A stretch of 64,000 nucleotides of DNA, taken from the NCBI GenBank assembly GCA_958009055.1, contig OY253652.1, forward strand, positions 1,054,001-1,118,000, written 5' to 3'. Position numbers and translations under genes: made by a program. Positions within the stretch are counted from its first letter, which is position 1, and each line of letters begins with the position of its first letter. The notes below the pieces were generated by a model that was not told the origin of the DNA, ran no database searches, and saw only the letters and a list, made by a program, of their open reading frames with translations. Positions 30,433 through 39,710 of the stretch are shown here, piece by piece. Origin of the DNA: Choricystis sp. odSpoLacu1 (lineage: Eukaryota; Chlorophyta; Trebouxiophyceae).

Positions 30433-30579
30433 AGAGAGTGGTGTTTTGGTTTTCTGTTTTTTCTGTCTTTAAGTTTTCACGCACCTCTTCTCCTCCCACT
30501 CTCGCTCTCTGCTGACCGCACACCGTGCAGCCGCACGCGTCCACCCTGGGAAAGAGACAACCCCGACTGTTTTTTGTCC

Positions 30580-31487
30580 TCACCGCTCAATCCGGAACGA
30601 GGCCGCGCACGCGGCCAGGGCGGCCGCCAGACCGCTGTCGCTTTCCACCGCGGCGGCGGGGGCTTGAGCGTTGAGCGTGATCAGCTGCGGGCGTTGCAGC
30701 CGCCCGCCGCGCACGCGCGCGCCGCGTGCGGCGACGGCAGAAAAATTGATGCGGTCAAAGGCCGGTCCACTCACCCTATAACTCCACTCATAGTACATCG
30801 TGCCGTTGGCGTCGACCCGGGAGCTGGACGCGAGCAGCGCTGCTGTGCGTGGCGACCCGGGCGGCGCGAGGGTCGACACAAACTCGGCCGCCGCGGACGC
30901 GGCATCCCCCAACTGCTTCAACCCAAACCCGGGCTCAATGGGCGCCACCACGGCCGACACATTGGTCTCCCACGTGGATCCCGGCGGGCCAAACGCGAGC
31001 ACGGGCTCCGCCGGGCGCGCGCGGGTCGGCGTCGACATCAGCGGGTCGATCGGCCTCGCCCTCTCCCCCCGCTCCGCCACCCGCCTCGCCACCGTGGCGT
31101 CCGCCAGCCAGCGAGCGGGGTAGGTGAACTCGAAGCCGTCGTCTGAGGACCAGGCGCGCTTAAGGCCGCGCAGAGGGATGATGACGTCGAGGCGAGCAGA
31201 GCGCGCAGCAGCGGTGACGCCAGCGGACGATGACAACAACCCACTGGTGACGCCTGCGAAATTTCCGATCAGAGCGGTGACGGCGGCGGCTGATCCGCCG
31301 AGGAGTAGGCGCCGGCGGGAGGGCAGGGTGCCGCCATAGGAGACCGCAGCGACCGGGTCGAGCGGGGGGGTGGGCTCGGCCGGTCGGTGTCGTCGGGCGT
31401 GGCGTGCGGCGGCGGTTGGAGGAGGAGACGCCGGCCAAGCTGACACGGTGTGTGTGGTGAGTGGCTGGTTCGGTGTGGGGGTCGCAT
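30580..31487 (-). CDS. PsbP-domain thylakoid lumen protein (start region with frame break)
   Basis: Homologous to the PsbP-domain family of photosystem II assembly and lumen proteins. Visible: twin-arginine lumen signal PSRRRLLLGGSAAAVTALIG, then GFEFTYPARWLADATVARR, NVSAVVAPIEPGF, YYEWSYRVSG and a closing LNAQAP...AACAASFRIER. The PsbP frame has no Met upstream that does not overlap the neighbouring peptidase. ATG 31487 opens another frame with a transit-like start (MRPPHRTSHSPHTPCQLGRR), which would join the PsbP frame if the G7 run at 31364-31370 differed in length. So the start is inferred and the homopolymer suspected. Product about 300 residues, plastid lumen. Confidence 0.78.
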
Positions 31488-31561
31488 TGGTTTTTTTTGT
31501 GGAGGGCGGGGCGGACAAATTGAGCGGTGAAAAGGTGTGGCTAAAAACGAGAAAAAACAAC

Positions 31562-33584
31562 TCAAGCGCTCGCCTTCGCGCGCGCTTCCAGCCACGCCGA
31601 AAACTTGGCCTCCACCCCGCCCAGCCCGCCATCCGTCTCGGTGTCGGCCACAGTTTCATCACCGTGCGCGATGATGACGCGCACGTCGAGCGCGGCCCCC
31701 GCGTCGGCGCCAGGGGGCAGGGCGGGGCCCGCCGCGAGCGCGTCGTCGTACGCGTTCTTCTCCTCCGCCAGCTTGACCTCCAGCGGCGTCTCCAGTTCCG
31801 CCACCCACGCGTCCACAGACAGAGGGGTGCCGCACACGTCTTGGACCATGGCGCCAAAGGCTTTGGTGTTGCCGTGGCGCCAGTAGCCGTCCGCCAGCGC
31901 GCGCCCGACGGCCGGGTTGTCGACGAGGTCGCCAAACTTGGTTTTGAACGCCGCCCGCGTGTGAAAAACGGCCGCTTCTGCCATTATGTACGCGTGGTAA
32001 TACCCTGCCGACTCGTCACTCATCGGGTGCGGCACCGACAGCAGCGGGCGCGGCGACGGGCCCAGCTCCGCCCACGCTTCCACCTCGTCCGCGATCGCCA
32101 GCACGTTCTCAGGGGTCAGGTCGGCGTCTGAGAGCTCGTACACCCGCTTCTCAAAGTAGAGGACAGACAGCATGGCGCGAACCGCGAGCACGGAGTACGG
32201 GTGGCCGTCACGCAGCTTGGCCTCGATCAACGGCCAGGGGATCGGGGCGCCGCCCGCGTCGCGCGCGTAGCGCGCCATCCAGGCGGCGTCCTCGACGTCG
32301 GCGTCGAGGAACATGGACTGGGTCTCCGCAACCGCAACGCTGGTGGGGGCGCGTTCTTGCGACGAGAGCGGGGTGCGGGCGTCGATGCAGTTCGCAAAGT
32401 GGGCGCCGTGGCCACACTCATGCATCAGGGTGGTCAACGCGGTGCGGCCGCTGCCGACAGCGCTCGGGTCGGCCAGCGACGCCAGCTGCGCGGTCGCCGG
32501 GTGTCACACGCCGTCCGTGTCGACGTGCGCAAGGCGGGGCCAGTGGCAAAAGCCGTTGCTGTACTTGTGCTTCCTTTCGAGCAGGTCGAGAACGATGGTG
32601 CCCCCGCGATACGTGATGCCCAGCGCCGCACACGAGCGCGCCCACGCGCCGACCGCGCCCGTGAACTGGAAGAACGGGTCCATCGCGCGGTCGGCGTCCC
32701 CCGACAGCGCGGCCGGCCGGTTCCAGGGCGCCCACGCGGCGTCACCCTTGGCGGCGCGCAGGGCGGCAGCCGCGCACTCGGCCAGGGGGCGGGTGCGCGC
32801 TTCGAGGGCGTCGAGAAACTCAAACAGATCGCGCTTGCTCATGCCCTCCGCCGCCTGAACCTTCATGTCGTAGTAGCAGTCGTACCCGGACGCAGCCGCC
32901 AGCTGGTTGCGCAGCTTGACGATGTCGCAGAAGCGGCTGGCGACAAAGGGGCCGATCGAGCGCAGGCCCTCGTACGCGGCGCGGCGCGTGGCTTCGTCAG
33001 GGGACGTGCGGAGGAGCGTGCGCAGCTGCACAGTGGAGGCTTCGATAAAGGTGTCAGACGCTGGGTCCGCATAACCCAGGCGCATGGAGCGGCGGGCGGC
33101 GGCGAGCTCTGCTTCCGCAACGTTGAGCTGTTCGCGCAGCGGGGCGGCCGCAGGCGGGGCCGCGTGCACCGCCAGCGCCGCGCTCAACGACCGCAGCGCG
33201 GCCGCCGTCTCCCCCTCCACGCCCGGCAGCAAGACCGCGACCGCCACGGCGGCTGCGTTGTCGGGAGAGGCGAGCCAGGCCTCCAGGGCGGTCTTGGTGG
33301 CGGCGAGCTGGTCGGTCGACGCGGACTGAAGAAGAAGAGGAAGCGGGTTGGTTTTTTCGTCGTCGCTGCCTCTCCCTGCTCCCCCACCTCCACCCAAAAC
33401 CATGCGTTGCCATTCTCTGTCGCATACACACACGCAGCACACGCACCTTCAGATTCATCTTGGTGCTCCAGAACGAGTCTTCGTACGCCGTGTGCAGCGA
33501 CGCGTACTCCTCGTTCAACCGTTTCAGGGTGGCCACGGCCGCGGGTGGGCCCGTCAAGGGGGGGGCAGAGGGCGCGGACGGCAT
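31562..33584 (-). CDS. M3-family zinc metallopeptidase (oligoendopeptidase-like) with an in-frame UGA
   Basis: Two exons on the minus strand: 33584-33447 and 33325-31562, phase 0, 633 sense codons. The donor is GTGCGT. The zinc motif HECGH is in TALTTLMHECGHGAHFANC, with a downstream Glu in VAETQSMFLD. Upstream NLKS(A)STDQLA and LRNQLAAASGYDCYYDMKVQ are typical of oligoendopeptidase F/M3 enzymes, which cut short peptides. At 32504-32506 a TGA interrupts the frame between HVDTDG-V and HPATAQLASL, just before the zinc site. Everything on both sides is one frame and conserved. It could be a sequence error for a Trp codon, a nonsense allele or, less likely, selenocysteine. An alternative ATG at 33620 adds 12 residues. 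Confidence 0.85.
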
Positions 33585-33750
33585 GGCGGTGCGAGCTGCG
33601 CGCGGGAAAGGGAGGCGCATCACGAGAGCGATGCGCGGAGAAAGAGTGAATGGTGTGTCCATTGAAACGCGCCTCTGCGCCCCTGGGCTCTCAACAGCTT
33701 GTTTACAGAACACACACAGACACACACACACACACCACTCTCTCTCTACC

Positions 33751-34059
33751 TCACGCCCATAGATCAGCCTGCTTGCCCGACCCGCGAGCTGCAGCCAGCA
33801 CGGCGTCGGCCGACAGACCGTCCGCAACGACACTTACTTTCTGAGCCGCCAAGTCGGTGGCCACGCTCAGCACGCCGGGCGTCGCCTCGAGCACGCGGCG
33901 CACGGCGCCCTCGCAGCCGGCGCACGCCATGGAGACGCGCAGGTCGATGGGGGTCTGTGTGTGGGTGTTGAGGGGTGGGGTGTTAGGAAGGAGCGCCGGA
34001 GCTGGTGGTAGAGAGCGTATTCAGCAGGGTCTCATCGAGGGCTTGTCACGCACCGGCAT
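33751..34059 (-). CDS. ATX1: ATX1-type copper metallochaperone (HMA domain)
   Basis: Two exons on the minus strand: 34059-34054 (only ATG CCG) and 33954-33751, 69 residues. Spliced start MPTPIDLRVSMACAGCEGAV: the heavy-metal-associated motif M-A-C-A-G-C holds the two copper-binding cysteines. Then VRRVLEATPGV, VATDLAAQKVSV and SADAVLAAARGSGKQADLWA. Size and fold order match yeast Atx1 and plant CCH/ATX1, which carry Cu(I) to P-type ATPases in the secretory path. The first coding exon of six bases is inferred from a GTGCGT donor at 34053 and a CACACACAG acceptor. It is supported because the family starts just this far before the HMA strand. Divergent from DTD. Confidence 0.82.
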
Positions 34060-34199
34060 CTTGGGGGATGCGGTGGTTCAAGGGCGAGGAGCGGAGGACG
34101 AAAGCGCAAAGAAAAAAGCGCGCAGACTGAAACAGAATTCGTCTACGTTTTGCCAACACAGTTTTTTCGCCGCATTGTGCCGTTGCAGCGGGCGCCACT
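34060..34199. promoter_or_regulatory. bidirectional promoter region
   Basis: 140 bp between the ATX1-like start (34059, -) and the DTD start (34200, +). Contains the stretch TTTTTTCGCCGC near 34160. Both promoters must fit here. Confidence 0.5.
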
Positions 34200-34875
34200 A
34201 TGCGGGCCGTTGTGCAGCGCGTCACCAGTGCCAGTGTGGAGGTGTGCGTGGCACCAGACTCTGGGCGTGTGGGGTCGATTTCAGAGCAAAACTCGACGCT
34301 CGCCCACCCCACCGCCCACTCACCCTCTCCACCACAGGTCGACTCCACCCTCGTCTCCTCCATCGGGCGCGGCCTCCTCGTCCTGGTCGGCGTCACGCGC
34401 GACGACACGGCCGCCGACATCGACTACATCGCTCGCAAACTGTTGTCCACCCGCCGGCAAAGCGTGGGCACACGCCCCCGCCGACGTGCCGCCAGAGGCG
34501 GGGGCGGCGGCCGGCACAAAACCTGGGGTCGACCTGCTGCTCGTCTCCCAGTTTACACTCTACGGCAGCGTGCGCAAGGGCACCAAACCCGACTTTTCGG
34601 GCGCCGCCCCCCCCGACCCCGCGCGCGCGACGTACGCTGCCCTGCTGGATCGCGTGTGGGAGGCGTATGAACCCGATCGTGTCAAAGACGGCGTGTTTGG
34701 GGCGATGATGAAGGTTTGTTTGTGTGGATTGTTTTGTGTGATGTCTGTTTTGCTCTTTTTTCTTTCTTGTTCAACCACCCTTTCTCCAATCCCACAGGTT
34801 GCCCTCGTCAACGATGGCCCCGTCACCCTGATCCTGGACTCGCGGGACGCCAAGATGCCTCGCTCCAAAGCATAG
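34200..34875 (+). CDS. DTD1: D-aminoacyl-tRNA deacylase (DTD), three exons, frame break
   Basis: Exons 34200-34241, 34338-34713 and 34798-34875. Hydrolyses D-aminoacyl-tRNAs to keep D-amino acids out of protein. Start MRAVVQRVTSASVE, then VDSTLVSSIGRGLLVLVGV with the family pattern, then KLLSTR. A one-base frame change near 34455-34465 leads to AGKAWAHAPADV, LLLVSQFTLYGSVRKGTKPD (hallmark SQFTL) and FGAMMK. After the second intron comes VALVNDGPVTLILDS (hallmark NDGPVT). The missing residues fall where relatives have a short F/W loop, so two bases have probably been lost from the sequence. Cytosolic. Confidence 0.85.
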
Positions 34876-34924
34876 ATATAGAGAGAGAGAAGAATTGGTT
34901 TTTTTTCGTGTTACAAAAACATTT

Positions 34925-35893
34925 TCACCCCGCCAACAGCACGCTGTGCAGCGACTGCCGGCGCGGCATGACCAGGAGCTCGTCAGCAGTGGCACCCGCC
35001 ACGCTAGCACCTGCCGCCAACAGTTCCACCAGCGTGGCTGGCTCGGCACGCTGCACCACACCACCACCCTCCCTCCTCCTTGCGCGCCCCGCCTTGCGCC
35101 GTGCCCCCCCCTTCCTGGCTGCAGCAGCAGCGGCCGCCACTGCCTGCCTGGCCGCCAGATCGGCCAGCCGGGCCGCGGCGGCGGGAGGGGGCAGCGCGTC
35201 GGCGACGGCCGCGGCCGCGGCGGCGCGCGCGGCGCGGCGGGCGGCGATGGCGGCGGTGGCCAGTGGAGGGAGAGAGGGAGGAGGAGTGGGAGTGGGTGAT
35301 GATGGGGTGGTCGCAGGAGCAGGGAGAGGGTCGGGGTCATCGGTGAGGCGCGGCGGAGGCGTCCCCGGGGGTGCGAGCGTGGCGGCGGTGGCGCCTTGCT
35401 CCACCGCGGGCGCCTCCGCGGCCGCCTCCTCCAGCGGTGGTGGCGGCACCACACACACTGTAGGCGCCTGCACAGCCGCAGCCTGCGGCAGCGGCTCAAA
35501 CTCCACCTCCTGCACCCGTGCGCCTCCCCCTCCTCCCCCACAACCACCCTCGGGAAACGTGGCCAGCCCGCCGCCCGCCGCCCCCGCCCCACACCCCGCC
35601 GCCACGCACCGCCGCACGTACTCGGCCAGCGGCACCTGCCCCGTCTCCACCAACGCCGCCAGCGCGCCCAGCAGGGCGGGCGCGGTCAGCGTGGCGGCTG
35701 CTGCGACAGCACCCTCGGCCGCCGCCGCGTCGCGCGTGCACAGCGCGGCCAGGCGCGAGGCGGGGGACGCGGCGGCGTCGCCGGCCAGCAGACCAGCCCA
35801 CGCGGCCGCCGCCCGGGCGGCGGGGGTGGGGGAGGAGGGGAAGACGGGGAGCAGGGGTTTGAGGCGCGTGCGGCGGCGGTGAGCAGCGAGCAT
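34925..35893 (-). CDS. alanine/proline-rich protein of unknown function
   Basis: Intronless, 322 residues from ATG 35893. The N-terminus MLAAHRRRTRLKPLLPVF is basic and amphipathic without acids for 38 residues, like a mitochondrial presequence. The middle is acidic/Pro-rich (VEFEPLPQAA, CVVPPPPLEEAAAEAP, LTDDPDPLPAPATTPSSPTP). The C-terminal third is an Ala/Arg helix ([39 protein letters not shown]) ending VMPRRQSLHSVLLAG. No known domain. Uniform codon style and absence of stops support coding. Function unknown. It converges on DTD with only 49 bp between stops. Confidence 0.6.
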   Translation of the reverse strand: MLAAHRRRTRLKPLLPVFPSSPTPAARAAAAWAGLLAGDAAASPASRLAALCTRDAAAAEGAVAAAATLTAPALLGALAALVETGQVPLAEYVRRCVAAGCGAGAAGGGLATFPEGGCGGGGGGARVQEVEFEPLPQAAAVQAPTVCVVPPPPLEEAAAEAPAVEQGATAATLAPPGTPPPRLTDDPDPLPAPATTPSSPTPTPPPSLPPLATAAIAARRAARAAAAAAVADALPPPAAAARLADLAARQAVAAAAAAARKGGARRKAGRARRREGGGVVQRAEPATLVELLAAGASVAGATADELLVMPRRQSLHSVLLAG

Positions 35894-35953
35894 GGTGTGC
35901 ACGTGACAACAGGGAACGACAGAGCAACAACAACAAAAAACCAACTCTTCTCT

Positions 35954-37008
35954 TCACCCAGCCGCCAACTCGCCCACAAACAGCGTCCCATCACTCGACG
36001 CCGACACAATGACCGCGGTCTCCAGTGGGTGGAAGGCGACGTCGTTGACGGATCCAGCGTGCCCCGGCAACACATACTCGGGCGCCCCACCCCTGCAGCT
36101 CCACACGGTGACAGCGCCATCCGCACCCCCAGCCGCCACCCGCCCCCCATCCGCCGAATACGCGCACCGGTGCACCGCTTTGTCGGGGCCGTGGCGGGCG
36201 CCCACAAACACGCGCGCGCAGCGGTCGGCGGGGGCAAAAGGGCGCACATCCCACTCGCGCAGGGCGCCGTCGGCGCCGTTGGACAGGGCGTGCGTGCCGG
36301 CTGGGTTGAGGGCGATGCCGGTGATGGAGTCGGCGTGGCCGGTGAGGGTGAGGGCGGGTGTGTCGGGGCGGCGCAGGTCCCAGGAGCGCACCACGTTGTC
36401 GATGCCGCCCAGAAAGACGGACGCGCCGTCTTGGGCCAGCGCCGCCGCCAGCAGGGGCAACTTAGGCGCCCCCCCCAGGGCCGCGACGGAGCGGCGCCGC
36501 CGCATGTCGTACACGCGGCCGACGCCGTCATCCCCCGCGACGACGACAATCGGCGCCCCCACCCCACTCGCCGCCACCGCGTTGACAATGGTGCCTCCTT
36601 CAGCCATGCGTTTCACTTGCACTTCCGCCTCCACATCGAACGCGCGGGCCGACTTGTCTGCCGACGCGGCGACGACGCGGTCGGCGCCGCACCACGCGAG
36701 GGACAGCACCGCATTCTTGGCGCCGGACAGCGACGCCACGCACTCGCAGTCGCCGCCCGCCCGCCACAGGAGCACATGTTTGTCGTGGCCGCCACTGGCG
36801 AGGAGGGCGCCGTCGGGCGCAAACGACGCGGCAAACACTTCGCCCGCGTGCCCCGTCAACTGCAGCGTGGGGGCGGCCAGGGAGCTGGTGCGCGCCACGC
36901 CGTCCGTCGCGGTCAGGGCGGACGATGAAGCGTCCCCGCCGCGGGGGCGCTTGGCGAGGGAGAGGTCGGAGGGGGGGGGGGGGGGGAGCGGGGGCGTTTG
37001 GCGTCCAT
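35954..37008 (-). CDS. SNRNP40: U5 snRNP 40 kDa WD-repeat protein (SNRNP40)
   Basis: About 350 residues, seven WD repeats. Visible repeats: LTGHAGEVFAASFAPDGALL with SGGHDKHVLLWRA, NAVLSLAWCGADRVVAASAD, then VRSWDLRRPD, LTGHADSITGIALNPAGTHA with DGALREWDVRPF, HRCAYSADGGRVAAGGADGA, and LPGHAGSVNDVAFHPLETAV. This order and wording match U5-40K (WDR57/Prp8-binding protein), a spliceosomal scaffold. The start ATG 37008 (MDAKRPRSPPP) is in a different frame from KRPRGGDASSS, separated by a G16 run at 36971-36986, so the poly-Pro length is uncertain. Intronless. Confidence 0.87.
36971..36986. repeat. G16 homopolymer inside a coding region
   Basis: Sixteen G (poly-proline on the minus strand) in the N-terminus of the U5-40K gene. 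Its length as given breaks the reading frame. Confidence 0.9.
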
Positions 37009-37059
37009 GGGTGGGATCGCGCGCGGGGGGGAGGAGGGGGCGTGTGTGGGGAGTGTGTA

Positions 37060-37085
37060 TGTGAGTGTGTGTGTGTGTGTGTGTA

Positions 37086-37129
<44 letters not shown>
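37060..37129. repeat. GT microsatellite
   Basis: Two (GT)n blocks separated by ATGTGA, in the 310-bp spacer between the divergent U5-40K gene (37008, -) and the coiled-coil gene (37319, +). Confidence 0.9.
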
Positions 37130-37130
<1 letters not shown>

Positions 37131-37318
37131 TGCATGTGCGTGTGCGTGTGGAAGGAGGCGCCGCGGGCGCTTGTTCGCGAATGGAGAAACGAAACGCTGC
37201 CGTCAGTCTGCAGCGCCGTCTTCTCGCTCGTCGTTCACTCCTCTTTTCCTTTCTTCACCCACTCCCCGACACACACACCTTTCCCGCACCAAGCCACACC
37301 CTAACACCCACGCACACC

Positions 37319-39163
37319 ATGTTCCGCCCCGCCGCCCAGCCGCCGCCCCCGCCCCTGGCCCCGCCGCGGCCCCCGCCCCTGGCCCCGCCGCCGCCGCCCG
37401 CGCACGCGGTCGCACCGCTGCGCGACGACGAGCTGGGCGCCCTCAAGTCCATCGCGGGTGAGTGAGGCAGGGTTGATGGGGTGTTTTATTGTCTTTGCAT
37501 GCAGTCCGAGGCGCAACGTGGTCGCCGGACGGTCGCGGTGAGGGAACAGAGAAAAAAGGTCGCGTCCTCACCACCCTCCCTCCCACCCCTCCACCCACTC
37601 CAGACTGCATGCTCAAAGAACAAGCCGACCTCAAGCGCTTTGCCCTGGACGCCCGGTCCCGCGAGGCCGCCGCCGTGGCGCGCGCCGACGCGGCGGAGGC
37701 CAAGCTGCGGACAGCGTCCGACGCGCGCGACGCACTGGAGGCCGAACTGGTGGGCGTGCGCGCGGCAGCGGCCACAGTGACCGCCAAGCTGGACGCCACC
37801 GACACCGTGGTCTCCATGCTGGAGGCGGAGACGCTGGCGACGGTGGGGTCGGTGGCCGCGCTGTCCTCCCGCACCTACGCGGTCGCGTACGCGCACGCGG
37901 CCGCCGTCGCCGACCTGCGCACCCACCTCGAGGGCGTCCTGGTGACGGTGACGCAGCAGACGAAGGAGGCGGCGGCGGCTGCGTCCGCCACGGTGGCCAC
38001 GGCCCGCGTGGAGACTGCGCGCGCGCGCGAGGCGGAGGGCCAGCTGGAAGCGGCGCGCCCCAGCGCCAACGCGGCCGTCACCGCGGGCGCTGTCAAGGCC
38101 ATGGTGTCCACCGCTCTCGTCAAGGCGGCCACCTCCGCCGCGGCTGCCGAGGCGGAGGCCGAGGCGGAGGCGGCGGAAGCGGCGCGTGGCGAGGCCGCGG
38201 CCGCGCACGCGGCGGTAGCGGCCGCGCGCGCGGTCGCGGCCGCCGCGGCCGCCAAGGCCGACGCGGCGGAGGCCAAGCTAATGGACATCAGCAAGGTCAA
38301 CGATGACGAGATGCGCCGCGTCAAAGCGCGCCTGGACCAGGCGGCGGACGCGGTCAAGACGGAGGCGGCGGTAACGAAGAGAGAGAGGAGGGTGGGGGAG
38401 GGACGAGGTGTGTGTCCGCCGATGACTCCCCACAAAACAACCACCCCTCTCCCCATCCACACACACACAGGCCCACGTCAAGACCGCCCAAGTCGCCCAA
38501 GCCACCGCCCTGGCGACGGTGGCCTCCGCCACCGAGCGGGCGGAGGCGGACGCGCGCGCCGCCGCCGCCGCGCGTGAGGACGCGGCCGCCGCCCAGCTGG
38601 CCCTCATCAAAGCCCAAGCCGCCCTGGAGCTGGCCCATTCCCATGCCCGTGAAGCCGCCACGTCTGTGGGGGCCGACCTGGCGGCCGCGCGGCGCGACTT
38701 GGACGACGCGCGCGCGGCGCACGCGGCCGCGGCGGCGGCTGCCGACACGGCCGCCACCGAGCTGCAGGGCGCCCGCACGTGTGTGGCTTCGCTGGAGGCC
38801 GCCCTGACGGAGAAGACGGCGCTGCTGGCCAACATCTCGGTGGCGGCGGGCGCGTCGACGCGTGCGGTTGCGCCGGTCGCCAACCCGTCCCCCCCGTCCG
38901 AGCCGCCGCGCCGGGCGCCCATGTACGTGACGTATGGCGGCAAGGCGGGCGGCGGCAACAACGTCGGCAAGCGCAAGCGGTGAGTGGGGGAGAGAGGTGG
39001 TGGTGGTGGACGTGTGTTGTGTGCAGGCAACGAAAAGACGAGTGTCTTTTCACTCACCCAAACCACCCACACACACAGCCCCGCCAAGATTCCCTCCCCC
39101 CCGTCCGTGCCGGTGGTCGCATTCTCCCTGTTTGGCGAGCTGGCGGGCGGGCGCGCGCTGTGA
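37319..39163 (+). CDS. long alanine-rich coiled-coil protein
   Basis: Four exons: 37319-37457, 37604-38370, 38471-38979, 39079-39163; 499 residues. The N-terminus is a Pro-rich head (MFRPAAQPPPPPLAPP and repeats). Exons 2 and 3 are near-continuous heptads: DCMLKEQADLKRFALDARSR, VVSMLEAETLATVGSVAAL, KAMVSTALVKAATSAAAAEA, AQLALIKAQAALELAHSHA. The C-terminus is conserved-looking and basic: RRAPMYVTYGGKAGGG, NVGKRKR, then FSLFGELAGGRAL after the last intron. The design suggests a rod-like scaffold, for example cytoskeletal or centrosomal, but no family is recognised. The start lies in CACACCATG. Confidence 0.72.
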
Positions 39164-39375
39164 AGAGGACTGATCAAAAAAGAAGAAGAAAAAAACACGT
39201 TCCTAAACACCTTCCCCCCCCCCCGCGAAACACAATCAAAGGCGCGTCGCGTAGTGCCCCCTTGTTTTCATTCATTCATTTCTTTTTTTTCCAAAACGCA
39301 GAGACGCGACGTGCAACCAACAAAAAACGGCGGGGAGAGAGGGAAAGCCTCAATAAAACAGTCCGCAACACCCAA

Positions 39376-39400
39376 ACGAAAGAAACGTCGTTTCTTTCGT
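39376..39400. other. perfect 25-bp palindrome
   Basis: ACGAAAGAAACG, central T, then the exact reverse complement CGTTTCTTTCGT. As RNA it would form an 11-bp stem with a three-base loop. Confidence 0.9.
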
Positions 39401-39429
39401 GACGTCGGTCGGAGAGACGCGCGCGCGAC

Positions 39430-39544
39430 CCCGGGAAAACCTCTCCCCCCCTTTTGTCCCCTCGGCCTGCCGCCCGCAACGCTCCCGGGAAAACCTCTCC
39501 CCCCCTTTTGTCCCCTCGGCCTGCCGCCCGCAACGCTCCCGGGA
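39430..39544. repeat. 54-bp perfect tandem duplication
   Basis: Copy one 39430-39483 and copy two 39484-39537 are identical; a third copy starts with the first seven bases (CCCGGGA) at 39538. The unit holds CCCGGGAAAACC, a C7 run, TTTTGTCCCC and a GC-rich end. Confidence 0.95.
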
Positions 39545-39710
39545 GACCGGCAGCGCTGGCCTGGCGTGAAGGCACAAGCAGGAGAGGCCGCGGCGCTCTT
39601 CCTCGGGAGTGCGCAGTTGACAAATCGCGCCCCTGTGCCGGCTGCGTGTCTGCGCGCACTCCCCCCCACGCCTCCCCGTGTGACCGCACCACACGCTCAC
39701 CTAAAGCGCC

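Larger units (their letters stand above)
39164..39710. other. intergenic spacer with hairpin and 54-bp tandem repeat
   Basis: 547 bp between two + genes. Begins with A-rich sequence and C10 run, then T-rich, then the palindrome 39376-39400, then the 54-bp duplication 39430-39537. No coding frame supported. Confidence 0.7.

Noticed and set aside
32480..32506. 24-nt mini-intron (GTGTGA to GCGCAG) removing the peptidase UGA
   Set aside because: It is a multiple of three with GT-AG ends, but far shorter than any other intron here (at least 80 bp), and it would delete residues that look conserved.
32504..32506. Selenocysteine at the peptidase UGA as the preferred reading
   Set aside because: No SECIS-like core was seen in the short downstream spacer, and the position is not a known catalytic residue. 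Kept only as a test in the findings.
37060..37129. GT repeat as a telomere- or transposon-associated element
   Set aside because: Simple dinucleotide microsatellite without terminal repeats, transposase or telomere unit.
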